From assembly GCF_900142885.1 (NCBI RefSeq), contig NZ_FRCL01000003.1, positions 203,091-267,090 on the forward strand: DNA of 64,000 nucleotides, written 5' to 3'. The translations under genes were made by a program, and so were the position numbers. Origin of the DNA: Flavobacterium xinjiangense. GTDB taxonomy: Bacteria; Bacteroidota; Bacteroidia; Flavobacteriales; Flavobacteriaceae. Below, piece by piece: positions 17,517 through 30,056 of this stretch. Within the stretch, counting starts at the first letter, position 1. Each line of letters begins with the position of its first letter. The notes beneath the pieces are model-generated. The model did not search any database, was not told the DNA's origin, and saw only the letters and a list, made by a program, of their open reading frames with translations.

Positions 17517-18419
17517 ATGAAAAGAAGAGATTTTATAGAAAAAACAGCTGCCAGTTCGGCATTATTAAGTTTAGGTTTATCATTGAGCAGTTTTGAAAAT
17601 AAGGAAACGAAACATCTCACAATTCTGCATACCAATGACGTACACAGTTATATTGATCCATTTCCTGCAAATCATCCCAGAAACCCAAATATGGGGGGCG
17701 TTGTTCGAAGAGCTGCTCTAATTGAAACAATAAGAAAGGAAAATCCAAATGTTTTGTTACTTGATGCTGGCGATATTTTTCAGGGGACTCCTTATTTTAA
17801 CTATTATGGCGGTGAGTTAGAGTTCAAGTTAATGAGTATGATGCAATATGATCTTTCGACCATAGGAAATCATGATTTTGACAATGGAGTTGAAGGCTTG
17901 TATGCCCAAATGCCCCATGCTACGTTTGAATTTGTATCGGCAAACTATGATTTCAAAAATACGGTAATGGATGGCCTCGTGAAGCCTTATAAAATTTTCA
18001 ATAAAAACGGAATTAAAGTGGGCGTTTTTGGACTTGGAATAGAATTGGATGGTTTGGTAGATAAAGCAATGTATAAAGAAACGGTATATAACAATCCTGT
18101 TGAGGCTGCACAAGATATGGTTCGCATATTAAAGAAAGAAAATAAATGCGATTTAGTGATTTGTTTGTCACACTTAGGATATAACTACAAAGACGAACCC
18201 AATAAACTTTGTGACTTAAAATTAGCTGCAATTACACAAGATATTGATTTGATAATTGGAGGACATACTCATACATTTCTTGATAAACCTGCTATTGTTA
18301 AAAATCTTGTCGACAAAGAAGTTTTAGTAAATCAAGTGGGTTGTTACGGAATTAATTTGGGCAGAATTGATTTTTATCTGAATAATAATAATAATAAGCA
18401 GAATGCCTTTAAAGGAACA

Positions 18420-18434
<15 letters not shown>
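17517..18434 (+). CDS. UshA-type metallophosphoesterase (5'-nucleotidase N-terminal domain) with Tat-like signal
   Basis: A 305-residue exported phosphoesterase. The N-terminus KRRDFIEKTAASSALLSLG resembles a twin-arginine signal. Calcineurin-type metal ligands follow in order: TNDVHSY (D, H), LDAGDIFQG, GNHDFD (N, H), SHLGYN and IGGHTHTF. It ends where the catalytic domain ends and lacks the C-terminal substrate domain, which is the preceding gene. The pair likely hydrolyses nucleotides or UDP-sugars outside the cytoplasm. Its 3' end overlaps the convergent YhhN gene by 15 bases. Confidence 0.9.
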
Positions 18435-21126
<2,692 letters not shown>

Positions 21127-21181
21127 TTAGCTTTATAAATAATCTACTAAAATAACCAATTTAAAAAGAATAGCAATAAAA

Positions 21182-21655
21182 TTATGACTCTATAATTGTA
21201 TTTATTTGTTTGTATAAAAGGCCATCACTTAAAAAAGCACCTTGTTGTATTAAGGCAAAAATAGAAGTGTTGCGCTCCTCTGAAAATTCTTTTTTTCCAG
21301 TTTTCATTTCAATGGTCTCGGTAAACATATTATCGCTAAGCCATTGCAATCCTTCTCTAGTCAAAAAATCAGTTTCTGGAACTAGTGATTTTAAAACTAT
21401 TGATTGAACGTGAGTATCAAAGCACTCAAAAAGGAAAATATGGTTCTTCGAAAAATGCTCTAAATAAATTGCTTTTAAAAGAACTCCTTCCCAAATTAAA
21501 TCAGAAAATACGTCCAATTCCTGCTCGGCCACTTCTGGTTTTTCTGCTTTAATTTTATCCCATTCGGCTTTGTCAATTGCTTGAGTAGCTAAGAATGTGC
21601 TGAATTCCTGATTCAACTCTTCAAATTGTTCTTTTGTTAATCTTGAATATTTCAT
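21182..21655 (-). CDS. DUF6495 family protein of unknown function
   Basis: A 157-residue soluble acidic protein starting MKYSRLTKEQFEELNQEF. I recognise the Flavobacteriia-restricted DUF6495 family; no function is known to me. It is largely helical (VAEQELDVFSDLIWEGVLLKAIYLEHF is split here only by eye). A longer reading frame to 21721 is open but lies across the predicted promoter and transcription start, so the shorter start is preferred. It stands alone, followed by a terminator-less 76-base gap to ligA downstream on the same strand. Confidence 0.72.
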   Translation of the reverse strand: MKYSRLTKEQFEELNQEFSTFLATQAIDKAEWDKIKAEKPEVAEQELDVFSDLIWEGVLLKAIYLEHFSKNHIFLFECFDTHVQSIVLKSLVPETDFLTREGLQWLSDNMFTETIEMKTGKKEFSEERNTSIFALIQQGAFLSDGLLYKQINTIIES

Positions 21656-21670
21656 TGTTATAATTTTTAC

Positions 21671-21718
21671 CACCAGGGCGCTAAGACGTAAAGTTTTTTT
21701 TGCATTTAATTTCTGGTG
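21671..21718. repeat. Short inverted-end AT/GC element in the DUF6495 leader
   Basis: CACCAG at 21671-21676 and CTGGTG at 21713-21718 flank GGCGCTAAGACGTAAAG and a T-run. The internal phrase resembles short dispersed sequences I have seen in spacers of Bacteroidota genomes, but only one copy is in this window. Confidence 0.3.
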
Positions 21719-21726
21719 CAAATTTA
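21719..21726 (-). promoter_or_regulatory. -7 box for the DUF6495 gene
   Basis: Minus strand reads TAAATTTG (TAnnTTTG), 63 bases before the start codon at 21655 and directly after the terminator of the upstream receptor gene. It decides in favour of the shorter start. Confidence 0.5.
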
Positions 21727-21744
21727 GATTTTTTAAACCAAAAA

Positions 21745-21770
21745 AAAGCCTTCTTTTTCAAGAAGGCTTT
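21745..21770. terminator. Rho-independent terminator after the Oar-like receptor gene
   Basis: Perfect 11-bp stem AAAGCCTTCTT with its complement and a 4-nt loop. A-run on the left gives a T-run on the minus strand, 20 bases after the receptor stop. Confidence 0.85.
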
Positions 21771-21790
21771 CAAAATTTTATAATACTAAT

Positions 21791-24700
21791 TTAGAAGATA
21801 TATCTAATTCCAAATTGCGCTTGCCATCTTGAAGCTAAACTAGCATCATAGTTGAAAGTTTTAGTTTGGGTACCATTAAATGTATATGTTGGTACATTTG
21901 TAGTTTGATTAACTGAAACGCCTATTGGTTGAACACTTGTAGGTACTTGAACCAATCCCCAATCAGAATTCAATAAATTTCCTACGTTCAGTACATCAAC
22001 ACTAAATTGAATGGTATTCTTTTTATCTGAAGCGGATGAGATTTTAAAATTATAATCTTGCATTAATTTAAGATCCCATTTTCCTCTCCAAGGAGATAAT
22101 GCTCCATAACGCTCAGCATACTGTCCTCTTCTGCCGTTTAAGTAATCATCCTGACTGATGAATTTATCAAAAGCGGCACCTTGGCCCGCTCCAGAAAAAA
22201 TCATAGTATTGATTTGAGCAGTTGTAGGAATAAAAATTAAATCATTGGCACCTGAACCATCATTGTTGATATCACCACCATAAGTATAATTAAAACGACC
22301 TCCCTGAGCGTACTCAAAGAAAGTAGAAACAGTAGTTGCCCACTTGTCATTAGTACCATATTTCCATTTTTTAGAACCTACTCCAATAAAACGGTGCGTA
22401 TCTCCATATTTAGAATTTGAAAGAACATCATTGTTCACATTCCCTAAAGCAGGATTAAAATTAAAGGCATCCCCTGTAATCTCTGCTTCTATCGAATTCA
22501 CATCTTTAGATTTCAAATAATTATAGGCTAAACTTGCAAATAACCCATTATCAAAAGTCTTTTGCACTTTTACAGAACCATTAAATGCACTTCCTTTTTT
22601 TGAATTAGTCAGTACATAAGCGTGTGCTCTTGCAGGAAAACCATATTCATTCCAAGTACCAAAATCATTAGATCCATAAATTGGTCTATTGTCTGCGCCA
22701 ACTAATTGACTTGTTGGTGTTTTTAATCCCCAATCCTGAACATGAACAGCATTTAAATCCTTGTTATAAGACATATCCACTGTAAATATGTAATTGTTTT
22801 CAAATTTATGATCGATCCCTAAACTTGTTCTCCAAACTTGAGGAAATTTAAAATCATTGTTCACTACTTCATAGAAAAATGGATCTGTACCTCCTACTTG
22901 ATTTCCAACCCATACAAATGGAAGTTTCCCTGTAAAAATACCAGAACCTCCACGTAATTGTGTCACTTTATTTCCATTTACGTCCCAATTGAAACCAACT
23001 CTAGGTGACCATAATAAATCATTTCCAGGTAATTTTGTAGAATCAAAATGCACAACACTGCCATCTTTTGGATTATAATAATTAATTGTAGGAACGTATC
23101 CTTCAGAATTATCTGTGTCAATAAATTTCTGAATTAACTCAGATGTATTGAAATACAAAGGCTTATCAGCTCTCAATCCATATATTAATTTAAAATTATC
23201 ATTGATATTCCACTCGTCCTGAACATAAAATGCTAATTGACCCACAGTAGTTTCAGCTAAATTCCACCCACCATCAGTACCGTCTTTCAATTTATTTTTT
23301 GCATCAAAAGTAGTTTGTGCTGCGGCAATTGCTGAGGCATAATACCCGTTTGCGATATTTGCATCGAAGCCAGCCATATTTACACTACCAAAAACATCAA
23401 AACCATATCCTTTTAAATTAAATGAATTTTTGAAAATGAATTTTTCAAAAGAGAAGCCTGCTGTGTAAGTATGATTTCCTTTTACAAAATTTAAGTTGTC
23501 CGTTATTTGAATTACTTTTTGATCTAATTTATTGTTGATTGAGAATGGCTCATGACCTGCAATAATATAAGGAGAACCATCTTTTGTTATTGTAATAACT
23601 GGAGCTGGTGCAGAAAATGGTTTTCTAAAATCATTAAAATGCGTGTATCCTGCCTGTAATTTATTTGTTACCGTTTCACTAAATTTAGAGTTCAATTCAA
23701 CTAAAAAAGATTGAATTTGATTATTAATTTGGTAACCTGATTTTTCAAATTGCATTGTATTAGCGTCAGGTCCTCTTCGAAAAATTGCAGTAGGATGCGC
23801 TGGTTTATCTTTTGAAGCATCTAGAAAATTATAAATAACGGCTAATTTATTATTATCATTTATATTCCAATCAAATTTGATAATTCCCTTGTTCGAATCT
23901 GAATTATGAGTAAAACCTTGATAAGCACCCGTATTATAGCCTAACTTACCTAATTCTGTAGAAACATGCATTAAATCAGTAGCTGAAACTCTCGACTCAT
24001 TTACCCCAGTTGTGCTATTACCATCATTAGCAACAACACTTGACCCTAAATCGCTTCTTTTGTCAATTTCATAATTGGCAAAAAAGAATAATTTATCTTT
24101 AATAATTGGACCTCCAATACTTACCCCAGCCTGAGTTTGTTCTAATGAAGGAACAAATATTTTTTCTCCTTTAACTTTACTTCCAGTTAAATCCTGATTT
24201 CTATAAAATGAATAAGCAGTTCCATGAAACTCATTAGTTCCTGATTTTGTAACCGCATTCACCGAAGCTCCTGTAAAACCTGATAAAGTTACATCATAAG
24301 GAGCAGTAGCTACCTGAATTTGATCAATAGCGTCTAATGAAATAGGTTGTGAATTCGTTTGCCCTCCAGGAGTAGCTGCATCTAATCCGAAAGGATTATT
24401 AAACACCGCGCCATTCAAAGAATAACTGTTATATTGGTCATTTCTGCCACCAAACGAACCACCACTTGCTGAAGGCTCCAAACGTGTAAAATCCTCAGCA
24501 GATCTTGAGATAGATGGCAAAGCTGCTAATTCTCTTCGACCAATTGTAGTTTCGGCACCAGTTCTTCCACTTGCAAAAACCTTGTTTTTAGCACCTGTAA
24601 CTTTTACTTCCTCAAGCTTTTGACTTTCATCTTGTAAAACAACGTCCATACTAAATGCTTTACCTAATTCAAGATAAATATCACTAAATTCTTGATTTTG

Positions 24701-24952
24701 AAATCCTACGTAAGTAACTGTAATTTTATACGGCCCACCTATTCTCATATTCAACAAATTGAACCTTCCGTCTGCGTTTGACAATGCAGAGTATTTAGAT
24801 CCTGAAGGAGTATGAATTGCCAAAATTGTTGCTCCCGGGAGCAATTCAGCCGAAGAACTTCGTACCGTTCCCTTAATACTAGATGTAGTCGTTTGCGCAA
24901 TCATCGAATGAAGAGAAAGCACAAAAAATAATAAACTAATAACTTTTTTCAT
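21791..24952 (-). CDS. Oar-like TonB-dependent outer membrane receptor
   Basis: A 1053-residue outer membrane transporter. It has a signal peptide (MKKVISLLFFVLSLHSMIAQ), a carboxypeptidase-regulatory-like beta-sandwich at about 25-110 (SIKGTVRSSSAELLPGA), a plug domain at about 120-250 (SRSAEDFTRLEPSASG, SLDAIDQIQVATAPYDV), then a large barrel ending in ARWQAQFGIRYIF with a C-terminal aromatic residue. The plug features match the Myxococcus Oar group rather than SusC. No SusD partner is adjacent. The substrate is unknown. The start was placed at the signal peptide; an upstream frame to 25033 runs through the rplI terminator and is rejected. Confidence 0.9.
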   Translation of the reverse strand: MKKVISLLFFVLSLHSMIAQTTTSSIKGTVRSSSAELLPGATILAIHTPSGSKYSALSNADGRFNLLNMRIGGPYKITVTYVGFQNQEFSDIYLELGKAFSMDVVLQDESQKLEEVKVTGAKNKVFASGRTGAETTIGRRELAALPSISRSAEDFTRLEPSASGGSFGGRNDQYNSYSLNGAVFNNPFGLDAATPGGQTNSQPISLDAIDQIQVATAPYDVTLSGFTGASVNAVTKSGTNEFHGTAYSFYRNQDLTGSKVKGEKIFVPSLEQTQAGVSIGGPIIKDKLFFFANYEIDKRSDLGSSVVANDGNSTTGVNESRVSATDLMHVSTELGKLGYNTGAYQGFTHNSDSNKGIIKFDWNINDNNKLAVIYNFLDASKDKPAHPTAIFRRGPDANTMQFEKSGYQINNQIQSFLVELNSKFSETVTNKLQAGYTHFNDFRKPFSAPAPVITITKDGSPYIIAGHEPFSINNKLDQKVIQITDNLNFVKGNHTYTAGFSFEKFIFKNSFNLKGYGFDVFGSVNMAGFDANIANGYYASAIAAAQTTFDAKNKLKDGTDGGWNLAETTVGQLAFYVQDEWNINDNFKLIYGLRADKPLYFNTSELIQKFIDTDNSEGYVPTINYYNPKDGSVVHFDSTKLPGNDLLWSPRVGFNWDVNGNKVTQLRGGSGIFTGKLPFVWVGNQVGGTDPFFYEVVNNDFKFPQVWRTSLGIDHKFENNYIFTVDMSYNKDLNAVHVQDWGLKTPTSQLVGADNRPIYGSNDFGTWNEYGFPARAHAYVLTNSKKGSAFNGSVKVQKTFDNGLFASLAYNYLKSKDVNSIEAEITGDAFNFNPALGNVNNDVLSNSKYGDTHRFIGVGSKKWKYGTNDKWATTVSTFFEYAQGGRFNYTYGGDINNDGSGANDLIFIPTTAQINTMIFSGAGQGAAFDKFISQDDYLNGRRGQYAERYGALSPWRGKWDLKLMQDYNFKISSASDKKNTIQFSVDVLNVGNLLNSDWGLVQVPTSVQPIGVSVNQTTNVPTYTFNGTQTKTFNYDASLASRWQAQFGIRYIF

Positions 24953-24976
24953 ATTTTTTGTTTGATTTATTTTTGG

Positions 24977-24984
24977 CAAAATTA
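24977..24984 (-). promoter_or_regulatory. -7 box for the Oar-like receptor
   Basis: Minus strand reads TAATTTTG, matching TAnnTTTG, 24 bases before the start codon and just after the rplI terminator. No TTG is seen at the standard spacing. Confidence 0.5.
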
Positions 24985-24992
24985 GGCAAAAA

Positions 24993-25016
24993 AAAACCAC
25001 TCGTAGGAGTGGTTTT
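24993..25016 (-). terminator. Rho-independent terminator of the rpsF-rpsR-rplI operon
   Basis: Perfect 10-bp stem AAAACCACTC/GAGTGGTTTT with loop GTAG, preceded on plus by a long A-run (T-run on minus), 32 bases after the rplI stop. Confidence 0.9.
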
Positions 25017-25048
25017 TGATAATTTATTAACAAACTGTTAACTAAAAA

Positions 25049-25489
25049 TTATTTTTCAGCAACAATTTCATAAGGTAATTCAACTATCACATCTCTGTGC
25101 AATCTAACGTTAGCAGCATATTTTCCTGTACGTTTAACGATTCCACTAGTAATAAATTTTCTGTCAATTACTTGACCACCTTTTGCTAATGCTTCAGCGA
25201 TATCAATATTCGTGATTGAACCGAATAATTTCTCACCACCTGCTTTTGCGAAAATTTTAATCTCAATAGCTTTCAAAGCCTCAGCCAATGCTTTTGCATC
25301 GTTTACTACTTTTTCTTCTTTGTGAGCTCTTTGTTTTAGATTTTCGGCTAACACTTTCTTTGCAGAAGAAGTAGCTAAATGCGCGTGACCTTGTGGGATT
25401 AAAAAGTTACGACCGTAACCATTTTTTACCGTTACAATATCATCTTTAAAGCCTAAATTTTGAACGTCTTGTCTTAATATAAGTTCCAT
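25049..25489 (-). CDS. rplI: 50S ribosomal protein L9
   Basis: Binds 23S rRNA on the large subunit near the L1 stalk. The 146 residues begin MELILRQDVQNLGFKDDIVTVKNGYGRNFLIPQG in outline, the L9 N-domain; the connecting helix (about 40-75) and the C-terminal domain (LFGSITNIDIAEAL) follow. Last gene of rpsF-rpsR-rplI, with a terminator directly after. Confidence 0.98.
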   Translation of the reverse strand: MELILRQDVQNLGFKDDIVTVKNGYGRNFLIPQGHAHLATSSAKKVLAENLKQRAHKEEKVVNDAKALAEALKAIEIKIFAKAGGEKLFGSITNIDIAEALAKGGQVIDRKFITSGIVKRTGKYAANVRLHRDVIVELPYEIVAEK

Positions 25490-25554
25490 GTTGTTGTCCT
25501 TTGTTATAGAAGTTAGGTTTCATGTTTCAGAAAACCAACAACTGAGTTAATTTA

Positions 25555-25851
25555 TTATTTTAGTAAATCAGCCACATATGGCATTAATGCTATGTGACGT
25601 GCTCTTTTTACAGCTACAGACACTTTTCTTTGGTACTTTAATGAAGTTCCAGTTAAACGACGAGGAAGAATTTTCCCTTGTTCGTTTACGAATTTCAATA
25701 AGAAATCAGCATCTTTATAATCAATATATTTGATACCTGATTTTTTGAAACGACAATATTTTTTTTGTTTGTTTGTTTCTATGTTCAAAGGAGTAAGATA
25801 TCTGATATCTCCGTCTTTTTTTCCTGAAGCCGATTGTTGTAATGTTGCCAT
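25555..25851 (-). CDS. rpsR: 30S ribosomal protein S18
   Basis: Binds S6 on the small subunit platform. The 98 residues include a 25-residue N-terminal extension, then [35 protein letters not shown] and [21 protein letters not shown], all S18 signatures. Lies 5 bases after rpsF; no ssb or priB gene separates them, as usual in Bacteroidota. Confidence 0.98.
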   Translation of the reverse strand: MATLQQSASGKKDGDIRYLTPLNIETNKQKKYCRFKKSGIKYIDYKDADFLLKFVNEQGKILPRRLTGTSLKYQRKVSVAVKRARHIALMPYVADLLK

Positions 25852-25856
25852 GATAA

Positions 25857-26198
25857 TTAAGCTTTTGTAGATTTTAATTTAGTTCTTCTTCTTTCAGCCC
25901 AAGAAATAGCGTGTTTATCTAAACTTACAGTTAAGAAACGCATTACTCTTTCGTCACGTCTAAATTCAGTTTCAAAAGCAATAAGAACTTCTCCTGCTAC
26001 TTTAAATTCAAACAAATGGTAGAAACCACTTTTTTTGTTTTGAATTTCGTAAGCCATCTTTTTAAGACCCCAGTCTTCTTTCGATACCATTTCAGCTCCA
26101 CGACTAGTAAGAAAATCTTCAAATTTGCTTACTGTTTCCTTTACCTGAACTTCAGATAAAACGGGATTTAAAATGAAAACAGTTTCATAATGATTCAT
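25857..26198 (-). CDS. rpsF: 30S ribosomal protein S6
   Basis: Small subunit protein that pairs with S18. At 113 residues it has the S6 start [15 protein letters not shown] and the central [21 protein letters not shown], then [12 protein letters not shown]. First gene of the operon. The leader is only about 22 nt from the predicted transcription start, too short for the S6:S18-binding mRNA structure known in other phyla. Confidence 0.98.
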   Translation of the reverse strand: MNHYETVFILNPVLSEVQVKETVSKFEDFLTSRGAEMVSKEDWGLKKMAYEIQNKKSGFYHLFEFKVAGEVLIAFETEFRRDERVMRFLTVSLDKHAISWAERRRTKLKSTKA

Positions 26199-26227
26199 AA
26201 ATATGTATTTATTTGTTAAATTGGGTG

Positions 26228-26257
26228 CAAAAGTAGCGAATTAATTGATATAAACAA
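26228..26257 (-). promoter_or_regulatory. Promoter of rpsF-rpsR-rplI
   Basis: Minus strand: TTG, exactly 19 nt, then TACTTTTG followed by C. This is a near-ideal Bacteroidota housekeeping promoter, 30 bases from the start codon. Confidence 0.78.
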
Positions 26258-26363
26258 GTACTTTTTTGCTTTATTCGTTAAACGACAAAAATAAAAACAT
26301 TGGCGGTAGTTTTTTTAATAATTTAATGTTAAATTTACTAATCCAAATCTAAAATAAAAAATT

Positions 26364-27059
26364 ATGAAACTTAATTGCGTAGTAGTTGATGATAGCTCCA
26401 TTCAAAGAATGATCATCGCAAAATTAGTAAATAATCATACAAACTTACATTTAATTGGGGATTTTTCGAATGCAATTGAAGCAAGAAGTTGTATGTCAGT
26501 TCACAATGTAGATTTAATATTTCTAGATATTGAAATGCCCGTAATCAGCGGTTTTGATTTTTTAGACGGTCTAAAAATTAAGCCTCAAATTATTTTCATT
26601 ACTTCTAAAGCAGAGTATGCAATGAAAGCCTTTGATTATGATGCAACCGATTATCTTCAAAAACCAATTGCCATAGACAGATTCAATGCGTCTGTACGAA
26701 GAGCAATGGATTTGTATTTACTTAAAAAAGAAAACAAAGAAGAAGAAGGCGATCATATTTTCATTAAAAGCAATTTGAAAAAGCTGAAGATTTACACTTC
26801 AAAAATAAAATGGATTGAAGCTTTTGGTGATTACGTGCGAGTTGTAACCGAAGAAGACAGCAATCTGGTCCTTTCTACCATGAAATCTTTTGAAAACGAT
26901 TTGTCTAAAGAAAAATTCATCAGAGTACATAAGTCATATATTATCAATATTGACAAAGTAGAGCGCTTTAACAGCAAGTTTGCTGAGATTGGAATTACAA
27001 AAATACCTTTAAGCAGAAACAAAAAAGAAGATTTAGTTAAAGCCTTATCATTTGCATAA
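26364..27059 (+). CDS. LytTR-family response regulator
   Basis: A 231-residue regulator with a receiver domain (1-120; acidic pair D9/D10, phospho-acceptor D55 in LIFLDIEMP, and KP in LQKPI) and a LytTR DNA-binding domain (about 130-230, with IKWIEAFGDYVRV and FIRVHKSYIINIDKVERF). LytTR proteins bind direct repeats as dimers. No histidine kinase is adjacent, so it is an orphan whose partner lies elsewhere. It is convergent with priA, whose stop is 11 bases away, with no clear terminator between them. Confidence 0.93.
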   Translation: MKLNCVVVDDSSIQRMIIAKLVNNHTNLHLIGDFSNAIEARSCMSVHNVDLIFLDIEMPVISGFDFLDGLKIKPQIIFITSKAEYAMKAFDYDATDYLQKPIAIDRFNASVRRAMDLYLLKKENKEEEGDHIFIKSNLKKLKIYTSKIKWIEAFGDYVRVVTEEDSNLVLSTMKSFENDLSKEKFIRVHKSYIINIDKVERFNSKFAEIGITKIPLSRNKKEDLVKALSFA

Positions 27060-27069
27060 AAAACTACTT

Positions 27070-29520
27070 TTAATAAAAATCGACGTTTAGCGCAACTTTT
27101 ATAGCTCTGTATTGAGCAACAGCCTCAAAACTATTCAATATCTTTTGAATTGTCTTTTTAGTGCTTATTATGGACGCCTCTTGTGGAATTTTGATAATTA
27201 TTGTTCTTATAAATTCATTTCTAATTCTACTGATTGCTGGTTCTTCAGGACCTAATACCGGCATGTTCAAATTTTGCGTCATCACCTGATACAACCACAT
27301 AGAACCTTCTTTTAATTTGTCGAAATCGCGTTGTTTCAGTGTTAGTTTAATTATTCTGAAATAAGGCGGGTATTTATAAATTTGCCTGTCATACAACTGC
27401 TCCTTATACATGCCAAAATAGTCGTTATTTGTAACTTGTTGTATTGTATTATGATTTGGATTATAGGTTTGTATAATTACTTTTCCTTGCTTTTCAGAAC
27501 GTCCGGCACGACCAGCTACTTGTGTCATCATTTGGAAACTTCTCTCAAAAGCCCTGAAATCAGGATGATACAACATATTGTCCGCGTTCATGATTCCTAC
27601 TAAACTCACATTATCAAAATCCAATCCTTTTGCAAGCATTTGTGTTCCTACAAGAATATCTATTTCTCTATTCTTGAAACTATCGATAATTTTTTCGAAA
27701 CCAAATTTCCCTCTTGTAGTATCCTGATCCATTCTTCCCGTTTTTGCGCTTGGAAAAATGGAGATTAATTCCTGTTCAATTTGTTCTGTTCCAAAACCTT
27801 TTGTAGCTAAATCGACACTGGAGCAGGAATGGCAATGCGTCGGTTTTGCCATTGTATAACCGCAGTAATGGCAACGCAATTGGTTTTTATGCTTATGATA
27901 GGTCAAACTCACATCACATTGCGCACATTGTGGAACATGACCACACGTCATACATTCAATTATAGGAGAGTAACCTCTTCGATTTTGAAATAAAATTACT
28001 TGCTCACCTAATGCTAATGCATTGGTAATTTCCTCGATTAAAACATCGCTAAAATGTCCAGTCATTTTCTTGCGAAAATATTTATCTTTTAAATCTACCA
28101 ATTCAATATTTGGCATCATCACATTTCCAAATCGTTCCGAAATCTCAACTAATCCAAATTTTCCAGACTTGGCATTAAAATACGTCTCTAAACTTGGTGT
28201 TGCTGAACCTAATAAAACCTTTGATTTATGCGAATGAGCCAAAACTATAGCCGCATCTCGTGCATGATATCTTGGTGCTGGATCTACTTGTTTGAAAGTT
28301 TGTTCGTGTTCCTCATCTACAATTATGAATCCCAGATTACAAAACGGCAAAAATAGAGCCGACCTCGCTCCTATCACCACTTGGGCTTTTTCGGAATTTT
28401 GTAAAACCTGATTCCAAACTTCGACACGCTCGTTATTGTTATATTTCGAATGAAAAACGGCCACTTTATTGCCAAAATAAGTTCTCAGCCTTCCCACTAG
28501 TTGAGTCGTCAAAGCAATTTCGGGAAGTAAATACAGTATTTGTTGTCCAGAATCAAGATATTCTTCGATGAGTTTGATGTAAATCTCCGTTTTACCGCTG
28601 GAAGTTACCCCGTGTAAAAGACAAACATCTTTTTGGATAAAATTTTCTTTAATCCCATAAAATGCAGTTTGCTGCGCAGTACTTAATTGAAGTAGTTCAT
28701 CCGTTATTTTACCTTTAAAATTTACTCGGTCTTCTTGAATAAAATAATCCTCAAATATTTCCTTCTCTATCAATGCCTTTACAATCGCAGCAGAAGATTT
28801 AGTAGCTTCGACCAGTTTTTTTACCGTTAATGGCTTCTTTTCCATAGCACTCAATTGAAAATAGCCCAGCACAATTTCCTTTTGTTTGTTGGCATTTTTA
28901 AGTGTTTCAAGCAATTCACTTAATCCGGCATTCGAATCGTATTTAGAATGCAACCTCACGTACCGAACTAATTTGGGCTTATAGCTTTCCAGCATTTCTT
29001 CCTGAAGCACCAGTATGTTTTTATCTATCAATTTTTGAATAACAGGAAAGATATTTTTCTTGTTTAAAATTGGTATAATATCTTGAACTTTTAGTGAATT
29101 TTGTTGTTGCAAGGCCTGATAAACCAAGTATTCATCATCAGAAAGGAGGCTTTCATCAACAAATAAATCTTGTTTTTGAGAAATTACAGTTTCACTTTCC
29201 AACAAAAGCGCACTTGGTATTGCACCACGATACACATCACCAATGGCGCACATATAATACGAAGCAATCCATTGCCAATGTGCAATTTGGATTTCGGTTA
29301 CAATCGGTTTTTCGTCAAGAATTTGGTGAATTTCTTTAGCTTCGTATAATTCAGGTTTGTTTTGATGAATTTCGATAACTAAAGCAGTGTAGATTTTGCT
29401 TTTGCCAAAAGGTACCGCAACACGCATTCCTTCTTTTATATAATGGAATTCGGCTTCAGAAACACTATAAGTAAAGGTTTTGGCAAGGGAAAGTGGTAAA
29501 ATTACTTCTACGAAATACAT
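27070..29520 (-). CDS. priA: Primosomal protein N' (replication restart helicase PriA)
   Basis: 3'-5' DNA helicase that recognises stalled forks and reloads the replisome. At 816 residues it is long but typical of Bacteroidota. It has an N-terminal 3'BD domain (YFVEVILPLSLAKTFTYSV), Walker A GVTSSGKTEIY, the DEAH-type box VDEEHEQTFKQ, a zinc-binding insert with paired Cys (CMTCGHVPQCAQC ... CHYCGY ... CHSC) and helicase motifs V-VI (GTQMLAKGLDF, QVAGRAGR). Confidence 0.97.
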   Translation of the reverse strand: MYFVEVILPLSLAKTFTYSVSEAEFHYIKEGMRVAVPFGKSKIYTALVIEIHQNKPELYEAKEIHQILDEKPIVTEIQIAHWQWIASYYMCAIGDVYRGAIPSALLLESETVISQKQDLFVDESLLSDDEYLVYQALQQQNSLKVQDIIPILNKKNIFPVIQKLIDKNILVLQEEMLESYKPKLVRYVRLHSKYDSNAGLSELLETLKNANKQKEIVLGYFQLSAMEKKPLTVKKLVEATKSSAAIVKALIEKEIFEDYFIQEDRVNFKGKITDELLQLSTAQQTAFYGIKENFIQKDVCLLHGVTSSGKTEIYIKLIEEYLDSGQQILYLLPEIALTTQLVGRLRTYFGNKVAVFHSKYNNNERVEVWNQVLQNSEKAQVVIGARSALFLPFCNLGFIIVDEEHEQTFKQVDPAPRYHARDAAIVLAHSHKSKVLLGSATPSLETYFNAKSGKFGLVEISERFGNVMMPNIELVDLKDKYFRKKMTGHFSDVLIEEITNALALGEQVILFQNRRGYSPIIECMTCGHVPQCAQCDVSLTYHKHKNQLRCHYCGYTMAKPTHCHSCSSVDLATKGFGTEQIEQELISIFPSAKTGRMDQDTTRGKFGFEKIIDSFKNREIDILVGTQMLAKGLDFDNVSLVGIMNADNMLYHPDFRAFERSFQMMTQVAGRAGRSEKQGKVIIQTYNPNHNTIQQVTNNDYFGMYKEQLYDRQIYKYPPYFRIIKLTLKQRDFDKLKEGSMWLYQVMTQNLNMPVLGPEEPAISRIRNEFIRTIIIKIPQEASIISTKKTIQKILNSFEAVAQYRAIKVALNVDFY

Positions 29521-29609
29521 ATTTTACGTTGTGAATTATGAATTTTAAATCAGAAGCCAGGAATCATGCGCCTGAATATGGCTAATAATTCCTAACTTAA
29601 AATTTTTTA

Positions 29610-30041
29610 CTACTTTGCTCTGTACCAGTATTGCGTTCTTCCAAATAATGAAATTCCAACGAATCCACGCACTTTAAGTTTATCTTTTGATTCTAAAGTG
29701 ATGAAACATTTATAGGTTTTTCCGTTTTTAGGATCTAAGATTTTTCCATTTGTGTATTCGTCTCCTTCTTTTGTCAAACCTTTTATGATAACCATCCCAA
29801 GAATGGGTTTATTTTTATCACTTCCCGTACAATTGGCACACACGTTGTTTTTGTGTTCCAAGTCTAAAATTTCAGCCACTTTTCCGTAGATTTTTCCAGA
29901 TTTTTCATAGATTTCTACTATCGATTTTGCTTTACCTGTTTCATCGTCAATGGTTTTCCATTTTCCTATAACGGTTTGATTTTGAGCATAAAAAATAGTT
30001 GTAAAAAATAATACTGCGATAATTAAGATTTTGTTTTTCAT
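29610..30041 (-). CDS. DUF2147 family exported protein
   Basis: A 143-residue protein with signal peptide MKNKILIIAVLFFTTIFYAQ, then a DUF2147 beta-barrel-like domain: VIGKWKTIDDETGKAKSIVEIY, a CxxC pair (NVCANCTGSDK) and LKVRGFVGISLFGRTQYWYRA at the end. The family is periplasmic or secreted and lipocalin-like in size; function unknown. A longer frame to 30116 enters the dispersed repeat and is rejected. The gene stands alone downstream of that repeat. Confidence 0.88.
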   Translation of the reverse strand: MKNKILIIAVLFFTTIFYAQNQTVIGKWKTIDDETGKAKSIVEIYEKSGKIYGKVAEILDLEHKNNVCANCTGSDKNKPILGMVIIKGLTKEGDEYTNGKILDPKNGKTYKCFITLESKDKLKVRGFVGISLFGRTQYWYRAK

Positions 30042-30056
30042 AATGTGTTTTTTTTT

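Noticed and set aside
17405..17596. 63-codon plus-strand ORF overlapping the phosphoesterase start
   Set aside because: It runs through the structured repeat and into another frame of the phosphoesterase gene; no family signature.
24953..25033. 27-residue extension of the Oar-like receptor
   Set aside because: It covers the rplI terminator and the receptor's own -7 box; the signal peptide begins at 24952.
26199..26227. S6:S18-binding autoregulatory RNA in the rpsF leader
   Set aside because: The predicted leader is only about 22 nt and contains no hairpin.
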